A DNA stretch of 64,000 bases from Zygnema cylindricum (taxonomy: Eukaryota > Streptophyta > Zygnematophyceae > Zygnematales > Zygnemataceae): positions 171,001 to 235,000 of the forward strand of contig JBBHKE010002560.1 of NCBI GenBank assembly GCA_037447655.1. Reading direction: 5' to 3'. Within the stretch, counting starts at the first letter, position 1; each line of letters starts with the position of its first letter. The notes beneath the pieces are model-generated. The model was not told the DNA's origin and did no database searches. It was given only the letters and a program-made list of their open reading frames with translations. Made by a program: the position numbers and the translations under genes. Below, one piece after another: positions 35,437 to 47,400 of this stretch.

Positions 35437-38400
35437 TGTTCGGATCCACTTTGTGGACAGGAAACAAATGGGTAGATGGTGTTCCTTCAGCTGGAAATAT
35501 TGGCGCCTCAGCTGTTAAGTGAGTTTAGTCTCTTCTTTCAGCACTAATGAGCACTATTTCAGGTATAATTATTCTTGTTTACTGTTTTGGTCATCGGACC
35601 CCAACAAGAAAATGTTTCATTGTTTTGATCCTGGTAACCCAATTATAAAATGTTTTATCGTTTTGATCTTGGTAACTCGATGATAATCTTTTTCATTTGT
35701 TTTGATCTTGATATTTCAATGAGATTTTTTTTGCAAAACGTACATAATTAGGAGCTTTTTTTATGGGAAAACATGACAAACACATGCGAGAAATTGTGCA
35801 AATGTATGTATTTAATGCATACATTTATGCATACATATGTTTATACATTTATGCATACATTTGTACATACATCTATGCATATAATTTTATACATAAATTT
35901 GTGCACACATTTGTGCATACATATGTACATACATATGTACATACATTTGTACAGATATTTGTACATATATATTTTACATGTACTTGTGCATACATTTGTA
36001 CATACATTTGTATGTACATCATTTTCAACAAGTACATTGCCCATCGCTAGTGTAGTCAATAATGTGAAAGGTGAAGCCATAGTAGCAAATAGAGTGGAAA
36101 GAATGGGAACAGACAGAATGCTCTGTTTTGATTAATGATTTCAAAACTGATACAAAACATAAGAAAAAGACAAGCTAAATAGAGAAAATATCTCGAGAGT
36201 ACCCTCTCAAGGACTGAAACGTACTTTCCTATTTTGAAGGGGCACTTGACCTTTCGGTCAAGAGCCAGGGTCAAGATTTATAACCAGATCTTGACCAGAA
36301 TCTAATTACGTGAAAGTACATTGATTGTAAAAACAGAGAAAGATCGAAATACTGAAATCCTAGATACTAGGACAGACTGCACAGACTGCAAAATTCTGAA
36401 TAGCGAAATTCTAGATGACAGAATTCAGAATTTCGCTATTTAAAAACATTGAACAAAAACATTAACTTCTATCAAAGACTACTCTTCTAACACCCCCCCT
36501 CTTTGTTAGAAGGTAAGACCGGCAGACGCTCGGTGCAATTCGAACTGTGGTTGATGGAGAGACTTGGTAAGGAAGTCCGCCATCTGGAGAGAAGTCTGGC
36601 AGTATTGAAAGGTGAGAATTCCAGTCGCGATAGTTTCCCGTGTAAAGTGAAACTGGATGTCTATATGCTTGGTTCGTCGGTGATGAACCGGGTTACTCAT
36701 TAGAGCGAGGGCGCCTTGTGAGTCACAAAATATCTGAGTTGGGGAAGTCTGGGGAAATTGAAGATTTGCAAGGAGAGATCGAAGCCAGATCGCTTCCTTG
36801 GCAGCATGTGTCGCTGCCATATATTCAGCCTCAGTTGAGGAGAGGGCAACAGTAGGTTGTTTTTTGGAGGCCTAGGAGACGAGAGCTCCTCCGAGTGAGA
36901 AGCATACACCAAAGGTGGAGAGGCGGGTGTCGAGATCTCCCCCCCAGTCCGCATCGCAAAAGCCAATGAGGGTAGGAGAGTTGCCACCGTAGAAAGTAAG
37001 GCGTAGGGTTTTGGTGCCTTGCAGATAGCGGAGGACTCGCTTAGCCGCAAGGAGGTGCTCAGGGGTTGGGTTAGAAACAAATTGACTAAGCTGCCCGACT
37101 GCAACAGCAATGTCTGGCCTAGTGCCAGTCATGGCATACATGAGGCTGCCGACCATGGATCTATATAGGTCATGGATGTCTCCGTGGACAGGCCCACCAG
37201 AGTTGGAAGCAAGTTTGGTGTTTGCATCTAAAGGAGTGGAGACAGGAGTGCAGTTTGACATAGAAAACCTTTCTAAGACCTCAAAGATATACTTTTCTTG
37301 AGAGAGGTAAAGGGTTTTGGTAAGACGATCACGGGTTACTAAAATTCCAAGGCAAAATTCCAATTCCCCTAAATTTGTCATTGCAAAGTAAGAGTTAAGC
37401 ATGTTTTTGACGTGCAAAATTGCAGACAGAGAGGGACTAGAGAGAACAAGATCATCGACGTAAATGATGATGATTAAAAGGGACTCGTCTTTACCTTTGA
37501 AGAATATACCAAAGTCGGCTGCAAGCTTACAGAAGCCTTCACGTATGAGAATGGCTTCAAGGTGTTCACTCGAAACGCGAGGGGCTTGCTTCAAGCCGTA
37601 AAGAGATTTGAGGAGGCGACAGACGAGGTGCTCATTTCCCGAGGAGATGTAACCTTCGGGTTGGCGGACAAATATTTCTTCCTTGAGGGCGCCATAGAGG
37701 AACGCCGTTTGCACATCCATCTGATGGACGTGCCAGTCTTGAGAGGCGGCGAGAGAGAGAAGGATGCGGATGGAGGCGAATTTGGCCACAGGTGCATAAG
37801 TCTCCGTAAAGTCAAGCCCTTCTTTTTGAAGAAATCCCTTTGCAACAAATCTGGCTTTGAACCGATCTAGGGTTCCGTCAGATTTTGTTTTGACTCTAAA
37901 CACCCATTTAGAGCCGATGACTTTTCGATCTTTGGGGAGGGGTGTAAGCTCCCAAGTTTTATTTTTTTGGAGAGACAAGAATTCCGCATCTGTAGCCGCT
38001 TTCCACTCTGCGGCATTCAGGCCTGCCATGGCCACAGCAAAGGTTGGAGGGACATCAAAAGTAGCAATATTGGCGACACCATGAGTGACGCGCCTAGCAT
38101 CAATTCTGGCACTTTTCCGGAGGCCAGCGGGCTGAACGGGCAAAGGTGTTTCTGGAAGGACACGGGGAATAACGTAAAAAGGCTCATTTGGGCGGATGGG
38201 AGAGAGGGAGTAGGGATCAAAGAGTGTCCTTTGAAGAGGTAGGGAGTTTGATGAAGGGGAAGGAGTAGATGAGGTTCGGGTAAGGGAAGGGGAGGAAATA
38301 GTGAGAGGAGAGGCAAGAACAGAGGGATTAGAGAGATATGTGGAGGATATTACTGAAACTTGGGCTGTTGGAGGAGGGGAGGTGTAAACGGAAGGGGAAA

Positions 38401-41400
38401 GGGAAGGAGGAGAGGGATAAAGGAGTTTGTGTAACAAGGGAGTTTCATCGAATGTGACATCGCGGCTGAGTGTAACTTGGCGTTCCTGGATTAGCCAAAT
38501 TCGGTATGCCTTTGATTCATTCGAATATCCGACCATGTAGCTGAGTTTTGCACGGCTGCTCCATTTTCCAGCGGGCGTAAAATCCTTGATCCACGCAACA
38601 TTACCGAATATTCGTAAGTGGCTGACGCTCGGTTTTGTTCCTGTCCAAGCCTCGTGAGGTGTGAGATTAGGGAGACTGGAAGTCGGACATAGATTTCGGA
38701 GATAGTTTGCCGTTGTAACGGATTCTCCCCAGAATATTGTTGGGAGACCGGCAAAATGGAGCATGGAGCGTGCCATGATGATGACGGTACGGTTGTACCG
38801 TTTTGCGACACCATTCTGTTGAGGTGTGTATGTCACTGTGGTCTGGTGTGTGATTCCATGAGCAGAGAGAAACGAGGCGAATTCTGTGGAACAGAATTCA
38901 CCGCCATTATCTGTACGGAGAACTTTGATTCGAGAATTGTGGAAATTTTCTACTTTTGCTTTAAATTGTTGAAAAGTAGCAAAAGTATCTGATTTTCGAC
39001 GAATTAGGTAGATGTGACAGTAGCGTGTTGCGTCGTCAATAAATGTGACAAAGTTTTGAGAGCCGTTGTGACTGTGAACTGACATTGGTGACATTGGTCC
39101 ACATAGATCAGAGTGGATCAAATCAAGTGGTCCGTTAGATTTGGACGTACTTGAGGGAAAGGAAGGTCGAGAGAACTTTCCTTCGACGCAACCGGAACAA
39201 AATGGAAGTTTTTGATTGGTCAAGGGTTCCAGTCCAGTTACAAGACCCTTGGTCAAGTCATGGAGACTAGATCCGGACAGGTGACCATATCGGAGGTGCC
39301 ACTTGGAGAAGGTGGCTTGTGAGGAAGCGACAGCTATGTTGGCGAATCCAATGGGCGAGAAGGACGAGAGGATATAGATGTCGCCTCTTTTTACTCCGAA
39401 TCCGACCGTTGATTTTGTTGGGGATAAAAAGTCAACTCGGTCGGAGGAAAAGACGGCTGTTGCTCCTTGTTTCAAGGCTGCACCTACAGAGAAGAGATTT
39501 TTTCGTAGTTTTGGGACAAAAAGGACGCTGGAGAGGGTAATATTGGTTTGACGGTTGGTGGAAGGTGTGACTGTACGACCGATATGAGTGGCCGTGAGGG
39601 TACTGTTGTTGCCAAGTACGATTGGCATTGGAGGACTGAGTGGAGTCATAAATGAGAACAATCGGCGCGAGATGATAAGTGGTGAGATGCGCCCGAATCA
39701 ACGATCCAAGCGAAGTCAGGGACCTGAGATGATTGTTGTACCGCAGAGGACAATGCGAATCCATAATCGGATTGCGTCATTGATGGCGGCAGACTGACAT
39801 TGTCTACCGGTGGTTGGAGTACGGGCGGTTGGGTAGAAGCCGACAATGGATAAGTAGGAACGTATATTGGGATTCGCGAGCTGGAGTGATCCGCCAGATG
39901 AGTTGGGCCGTACGGATAGTGGGATTCGACAAAAGGGTTGGTCTGTGTAACAGCAATAGCGGATCGAACTTGTTTATAAAGGGGTATTTAGGTGTTATGA
40001 TTATAGAGTACTAAATTTGGTAGACGTCCGCGAAAGAATTTCGCTATTTGGAGTTATATTTTAAAAGTTATAGCGATGGGTGTATTTAGGTGACAGCGTG
40101 GGGTCTAAATAACAAGTGGGTGTCATCGAAACGGGTTAAGGGTCAAATTAGTACCGAAAATTACGCGTGTACGTTTCATAAAGTTCTAATGAAACGTTTA
40201 GTATGCACGGTAGTTCGTTTCGTACGAATTTTTGTACGAAACGTCACTTTCACTTAAGGGAATTTCATAGGAAGTTTCGCGTGCGAAATTTGTTCGCACG
40301 ATCGTGCGAAGTCGCGTTTCGTTTGGCGCGCAATGTTACGTAGTGAAACGTAACGTTTGATTGGTTAGTAAAGTGCTAAGTAGTTAGTAAGAGATTTCGC
40401 ACGTATTTGCATTGGTCAGTCTGAGTCCTTGCTGACTAATGATTGGCCCAGGTAAAAGCCTGTTAAAACGGAGCGTTGACTCTGGCCTGGCTAGTCCAGG
40501 GCGATGATGAATAAATAGTGAAGTGTAAGAGGAGAGTAGACATCTTTTCCTTTGAAAAATTTGTGGAAATTCCGACTGATCTTGGTCCTGAGCGATTAAT
40601 ACCAAATTGGAGAAAAGGCATTTTTGCATTGAAATCTCTTACTAACTAAATAGTGTTTTAGTAGTTAAGAGATAGAATTATTAAAAGTGGAGAGCAGTGG
40701 AAAACACTTTAATAAGAAGGGTTGAGCCACGAGGGCAAGAGACCAAGCTAATGTTATGTGGATAGATTTTCTTCTAATTTAAAGTTTATCCTTATGTGAG
40801 TGTGGTCCAATGTGGATATGTATTTTCCAATGTGTGGAATGTGTGGTTGGGATTGTTTGTAGTAATGGGATTTTCTGAGAGGTAGGAGATCTGTTACAGT
40901 CTGGGAGTACGCCAAATTTCCAAGGGCAAAAGTACTTTCAGCCGATGAAGCTTGACCGTGGTATGATCCACGCCCTCCAGGTTGTCCTCGTCCACCAGTA
41001 CGGCCGGGTCCACCTTGTCGTTCATTTTTGCGTTTAAGCGCCGGACACACATCTATGATGTGATCTGACGCTCGACAATAGCGACAGGTGGGAGAAGGAG
41101 ATTTGGCGGCCTGGGATTGGGTGAAAAGGTCGCCAGAGCGACTCCTGATTTTGTTTGAAAAGATTGTTTCATTTCCTCGTGAACCAGTCGCGCAGTTAGG
41201 GTCGGAATAGTCAGAGCAACTGGCGAGTTGTCAAGGGAGGAAATGAGGGAGGAATAGTAATCCGGTAAACCTCCCAGGATGGCCGAAATAAGATCATCAT
41301 CGGAGATTGGCGATTTGATGCTCTTAAGTTGACCGGCCAGCGACTTGAGATGTTGGACGTAGGTTTGAATAGAATCAGTAGGCAGCTTGCGATAAGTATT

Positions 41401-44400
41401 CAGCTGCCTTTTGAGAAAGAGCTTGTTAGACCAGGATTGATTCTCATATGCAGATGTCAATAGTGACCATGCATTGTGAGCAGACACTGCGTCGCGGACA
41501 ATGTCGATCTGTGATGACTCTAGAGCGAGGACAAGCCGAGAGTGGGCCTCCTCGTTTTTAGCGAGCCAAATTGTTTTGGCAGCAGCGTCAGTTGGTTCAA
41601 GTTCGCTGCCACTAATGATCGACCAAAGTTTCTCACGACGAAATAGATGTTCTATCTGGTATTTCCAACCGTAAAAGTCTGTCCCATTAAATTTGGCAAC
41701 GGTATTGGCGTTGCCGGGCCCATAACCTGTGAAAGGTGAAGCCATAGTAGCAAATAGAGTGGAAAGAATGGGAACAGACAGAATGCTCTGTTTTGATTAA
41801 TGATTTCAAAACTGATACAAAACATAAGAAAAAGACAAGCTAAATAGAGAAAATATCTCGAGAGTACCCTCTCAAGGACTGAAACGTACTTTCCTATTTT
41901 GAAGGGGCACTTGACCTTTCGGTCAAGAGCCAGGGTCAAGATTTATAACCAGATCTTGACCAGAATCTAATTACGTGAAAGTACATTGATTGTAAAAACA
42001 GAGAAAGACCGAAATACTGAAATCCTGGATACTAGGACAGACTGCACAGACTGCAGAATTTTGAATAGCGAAATTCTAGATGACAGAATTCAGAATTTCG
42101 CTATTTAAAAACATTGAACAAAAACATTAACTTCTATCAAAGACTACTCTTCTAACAAATAACAGTAATTCGATCCTGACTTTTTTTGGTCGACAATCAT
42201 AACATAGTGTTAATAACACTACTTAAGTGAATGGACTACAATCCGCCACATCCGACTACACTAAATGTATTATATGCTCTAATTCCGCATTTAAAGAAAT
42301 AATTCCTTGACACTAATAGTGATGGGCAAGGTAACCTCAAACTTATTTTATGAGGGTGTATTGGACCTTTGCAGAACAGAGAATTCTTTACACAACTCAG
42401 AACTAGCCATTAAGTATGGCAAAATTGCAGAACAGGTATATATTTCTTTCTTTCTTTCTCCCTCTCTCCCTCTCTCTCTCTCTCCCTCTCTCCCTCTCTC
42501 TCTCTCCTCTCTCTCTCTCTCCCTCCCTCCCTCCCTCCCTCCCTCCCTCCCTCCCTCCCTCCCTCCCTGCATTTCTTTCTTTCTTTTATTTCCTTTTTCC
42601 GAATTTCATAAATATTTTGATTTACCACATTAAATAAGGTGGTTCAAATCTTGAACCAAACTATCCATTCTGTTTTGTATTTTTCTTCTCTCTTTTGTAA
42701 TTTTCTTCTCTCTTTCTATTTTTTCTGGGTCGTAGATTCTTTTCGAGGCTGAGAAGGGCGCCGATAAACTTTATGATCGTTTAAAAGAAATTTCTTTTTC
42801 TATTGGGGCACGATTGAGTGGACAGCCTTCCCTCGATGAAGCGATTCGATGGGTGAGTGGTGATTCCCTTATTTCATTTTTTGTTTCATGTTTTTTTTTT
42901 CCATGTTTTTTTTTTTTAATGTTTTATTTCTTGATGCACTTGGGAAAGAAAGTGGAGTTTCTATTTGTACCAACATATATTTTATTTTATTGTGTGTTCA
43001 TTCTATTGACGTATACGTCGCAAGAATGTAAATTTTGATTTAAAACTTGACATGTTAATCGATCTTAACATGTCTTTATTATCCAATATGATTTTCTCTT
43101 ATTGACGATTTTTTAATCAAAACTCTTTGTATCTCCCTCTCTCTATCTTTCATCACTGATACTTGGGAGATGACCACTGCACAACCATCGATATTAGAGT
43201 TAGTGGATTATTAGTGTTACCAGTTTATTAGAATTAACTACATTAAATTATTTTTTGCAACGTGGCTTATTTTGGGCCACTTATACAGCATTTATGATAT
43301 TCTGTCAGAAAAACACTACCTGGAATTTGAGTGAAAGCTCTAATAATGATGGGCGGTGTATAATTAATAAACTTTTTGCTTTGTCGTTTTTCAATAAATT
43401 GTTTGCTTGCAATTTATTCCGTTTCAGTGCTATGGGTATTTTAGCTTTTATTTCTCATTAAAAGGATACAAACCCGTGTAGAATACTTTGTATTTAGTGC
43501 TCTATCCGACTCAATGTGGTACAATAACACACGTTTTACAGTATCAAAACATCAAAGCATTTTGGTTTTCCTCTCTTTTATTATATCTATTTTTTGTTAA
43601 GCTTCTGAAGGCCCAAGTCTACAAGTCTATCCACACTAAATTGAATTCTGAGGATGTTGATTGAGATATGTACCGTTTTGGTACAAAATTGTACAAAAAG
43701 GTGCCAGAAAACGTACCAATCCCTTTGAATATCCAAAGACTTGTACCGTCTTGGTACAAAAATTGTACAAAAAAGTCCAAAAAGGTACAAATTTTGGGTA
43801 CAATCCGAGATTTTCAAAGCAGTGTGGATAGGCTATATATAAGTGTTTCCTTCATTTAATCATATGAAAGAAAGTTTAATGTGACTATACCATATATTTT
43901 CATTAGTCTACACTGCTTATTGCTATTAGTTTTGAACATTTTTCGCATTTTTCGAGCACTTAAATATGTTCTGACTTGTTGGATTTTTTTTTTGGGGGGG
44001 GCAACCAATAGAAGATAGTGATGTCACGATTGAAAATAAAAAAACTCTGTGATGAGAAAAAGTACTTTTTAAGTGCCCGAAAAATAGTTAGCACTAAAGT
44101 TTTTCCCATCGATTCTTTTGCGATCCACACAATATTTAGGATGGACAACAATTACGATCCACTTTGTCGTTTAATAAGTTGTTTTTTTTTTTTGGTGCAC
44201 TTAAGTACTTTGAATTAGATGGATTTCAAATCACACGATTGAGTTCACAATTATACCAGCAAAAATATAATAAAGTGAATTCTTTTGAAATTATCTTACG
44301 ACACTTTTTTGCAAAAAGACAAGTTTTAGTCAAATAAGTTGATTTAGTCCTATGGTTCGGTTGGATCTTGAATAACATAATTGAGTTGACGATTTTGCTA

Positions 44401-47400
44401 TCTAAATCAATTCACAATTTTAAAGTGATTCCGTTTCAAAAATCATTGTACAACAATTTGTTGAAAAAGACAAGTGATGTCTGTCAGGTTTATAGCCTCT
44501 CTCGTTTTCCGTTTTTCTTAGTCAAAACATCAAGCACATGAAAAAACCCTTAAAAAAATATTTTCTCGTTTGAGCACTTAGAAAATATTTTCACTTTTAA
44601 GCACTGCAAATTTTATTTCAACCTTTGATCTCTTAGAAAATATTTTTACTTTTAAGCACTTCGAAAATATTGCACTTTTGAGCACATAAAAACCAATTTC
44701 TTGTTTTAGCATTAAAGACTATTGTCTCTTTTCGGCACTTGGAAAATAATTTGATTTTTGGTTGAGGAAATAATTTGCCTTTTGGTTGCTTAGAAAACAT
44801 TTTCACTCCTAAGAGTCACTTTTAAGCATCCTTCAGTTTTTTTTAAAGGTTTCTTATTTTCCTTTTTTCTTTGAGGTTGGGGAGTGAAGGTAAAAGCTCA
44901 TATGGAGGAGGATGGACTAGAGGAGGTTCGACTGCAAGAAGTGGCGGGAGTCTCCCATTGGTTAAGAGGAGAGGAACTTTTGGAAATGGTTTATCCGAGA
45001 AAAATGAAACTTAGTATGATAGGATTGGGAGGAAGTGTGGGGGAGGAGATATTTGGGCTCCGGTTATTTCCGTTACCAGTTTCGATGAGCTCGTTTCTCG
45101 GGCAGGAGAGGTAAGAATTTTTTTTTATGCCTCTCGGGCGAGAGAGGAGAAAAAAAAGTTTTTTATAGGTGAGAGAAAGAAGTTTTTCCAGAGGTGAGAG
45201 AAAAAAGTTTTTATATTTCTCGGGCAGGAGAGGTAAGAAAAAAGAAATTATGCCTCTCGGGCAGGAGAGGGAAGAGAAATGTTTTTTTTTGGAGGTGAGA
45301 GAAAAAGGCTTTCATGGTTCCCGGGAAAGGAGAGGTGAGGGAGGTGAGAGAGGGGTGTGAGAGAAATTTTTTTATTACGCTTCTCGGGCAGAAGAGGTAA
45401 GGAGTTTTTTTTTATGCTTCTCGGACAGGAGATGTGAGGGAGAGAATTTTTTTCTGTGCTTCCCGGGCAGAAGAGTGAGAATAAAAAGTTTTTATGAGAA
45501 AATAAAGTTTTTATGCTTCTCGGGCAGGAGAAAAAGAAAAAAAACTTTGTACCAGCCGATACACATTGGTAGATTGGCTTATTTGTATTGTAGAATTGAG
45601 GTAGAAGAGGGAGAGGGAGAGGGCGAGGGCGAGGGGGGAGAGGGAGAGGGAGAGGGAGAGGGAGAGGGAGAGGGAGCGGGGGAGGTGAAGGAGAGGGAGA
45701 AATTGCATTTTGGTTGTCCAACGAAAAAAACTAAGGTTTTGTAGCTTGTGTATTGAACCAAATAGCATTCCTAAATCGGAAATTAAAAAGGGAGGTATGG
45801 GCTAAAATGACTTTTTTTTTGTCTTCTTCTGTGATGTGATTGGAGGAATTTTTCAGGCAGTTGGGAAAATTGTCCTTTTTAATGCCCCCTTTGTATCCTA
45901 TGGAGAAACGGTTATTTATCGGATCGCAGGAGCCGTGGCAGCTGCTAAAGTGGGTGGTATAAATACTTTAATGCATTTGTTTTTTTTTTTGTTTTGTTTC
46001 TTTTCGCTTGTTTGTTTTTTTGACTGTTTTTTGGTTGTGTGTTTGTTTGACTGTTTTTGTGTTTTTTGTTTGTTTGTTTTTTTTTTGGTTTGTTTGTTTG
46101 TAAAAAAATGTTGGTTTGTTTGTTTGTTTTTTTCTTTTTTTTTAAGACAAATAACGGATTTTATTAGCTATCTAATCAATGTATTCCATATAACTATTTA
46201 TATGGTGTTAAATAACTATTATTATAGGGAATTCTATAATAATTTCTTAATTTTCAGGTTAACGTGATAAAAATAATGAAACTTTAATATTTTTTGATGG
46301 ATATTTGTTTATTTTTATGTTGACAGAATACAAATATTGAAATTTTAATTATTACCCGATGATATGCAAAAAAATAAAATAAAACCTAATGTTATGGAGT
46401 ATGCAAAATATTATTATATTGGTAAAAATTATTAAATCCATAAAAACTAAGAGATTTCTTGTCATAGTTTTTGATGTATTCTTAAGAATGCCTAATTGGA
46501 AAAGCTCTAAAACCCTGAAAAGCCACTCTATAAAAACCAAGCGATTTCTTTTAGAACGTTATCAATCGATATTAAGGGGATGAAAAATTAATCGATTTCT
46601 TCCAAAAAAAAACAAAGTACATTTAAGAATGTCGAGTGGGAAAAGCTCTAAAACCCTGAAAAACCCTAAAACTCTATAAAAACCAAACGATTTCTTCTAA
46701 AACATTATCGATGTACTTTTAAATGTGCGAAGAATCAAATAGTTTCTTCTTTAAAAAATAAATAAATAAATAAAAGAATAAAATAAAATTATCGATGTAA
46801 TGTAAGAATGTAAGGTGGGAATAATATCTATTTATTTACAGGTGGGAGCTGTCGCCTCTATTGTCCGGTCGGTGAGTTCCTTTAGTATGGGAAATCCCCA
46901 CACTGGAGCCATGAGCTATGGGACAAGTGTCGCGGAAAACCTCACTCGAATTCCCGGAGCTGCCGTCTCCACGGAACATGCCGGTGAGTTTCTAAAAAAT
47001 AGTTCTTTTTTTAAGGAATAATTCTTTTTTTCAAAGAATATTCTTCTTTCTAAAGAATGTTTTCCTTTCTAAAGAATGTTTTTTTTTCCAAAGATAGTTC
47101 TTCTTTCTAAAGAATGCTTCTTCTTTGTAAAGAATAGTAGTTCTTTTTAAAGAATAGTTCTTCTTTCGAAAGAATAGTTCTTTTTTCTAGAGTATTGTTT
47201 TTGTGATTGCGGTTGTGATTGTGATTTTGGTTTTGATTTTGATTTCAACATTGAATTTGACTGTGATTTGATTCTGGTTTTGGTTTTGATGTTGATTTTG
47301 ATGTTGACTTTGATAATGATTGTGATTGTGCTTTTACTTTTGAATTCTGATTTTGATTTTAGAAAGATTTTGATTTCGATTGTGGTTTTGATTTTGCTTT

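Larger units (their letters stand above)
36063..42157 (-). mobile_element. Ty1/copia LTR retrotransposon, 6.1 kb, minus strand, TSD AATAA
   Basis: Two 430-bp direct repeats (36063-36492 and 41728-42157), ends TG...CA, flanked by AATAA at 36058-36062 and 42158-42162. Order on the minus strand is gag, protease, integrase, reverse transcriptase, RNase H, which is copia type. The LTRs differ at four positions by my reading, all transitions, so the insertion is recent. The internal region carries frame breaks, an amber codon, a lost catalytic residue and an interposed segment, so this copy cannot be autonomous. It lies in an intron of the carboxypeptidase gene, in opposite orientation. Confidence 0.95.
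36035..42331. mobile_element. CACCGC-family MITE (about 197 bp) split by a copia insertion
   Basis: Left end CATTGCCCATCGCTAGTG after TA (36033-36034) and inverted right end CACTAATAGTGATGGGCAAG before TA (42332-42333). Removing the copia element and one AATAA leaves 197 bp, the same size as the intact copies at 59732-59930 and 61969-62166. Its right half (ggactacaatccgc...) also matches the relic at 52358 in a later intron of the same gene. Confidence 0.8.

Noticed and set aside
35763-36135. ORFs of 95-120 codons with YICTYI/MYIHMYIH repeats
   Set aside because: They are generated by the ACATACATTTGT minisatellite and run into the LTR.
37110-39015. Plus-strand ORFs across the copia element
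   Set aside because: They are antisense shadows of the minus-strand pol frame.
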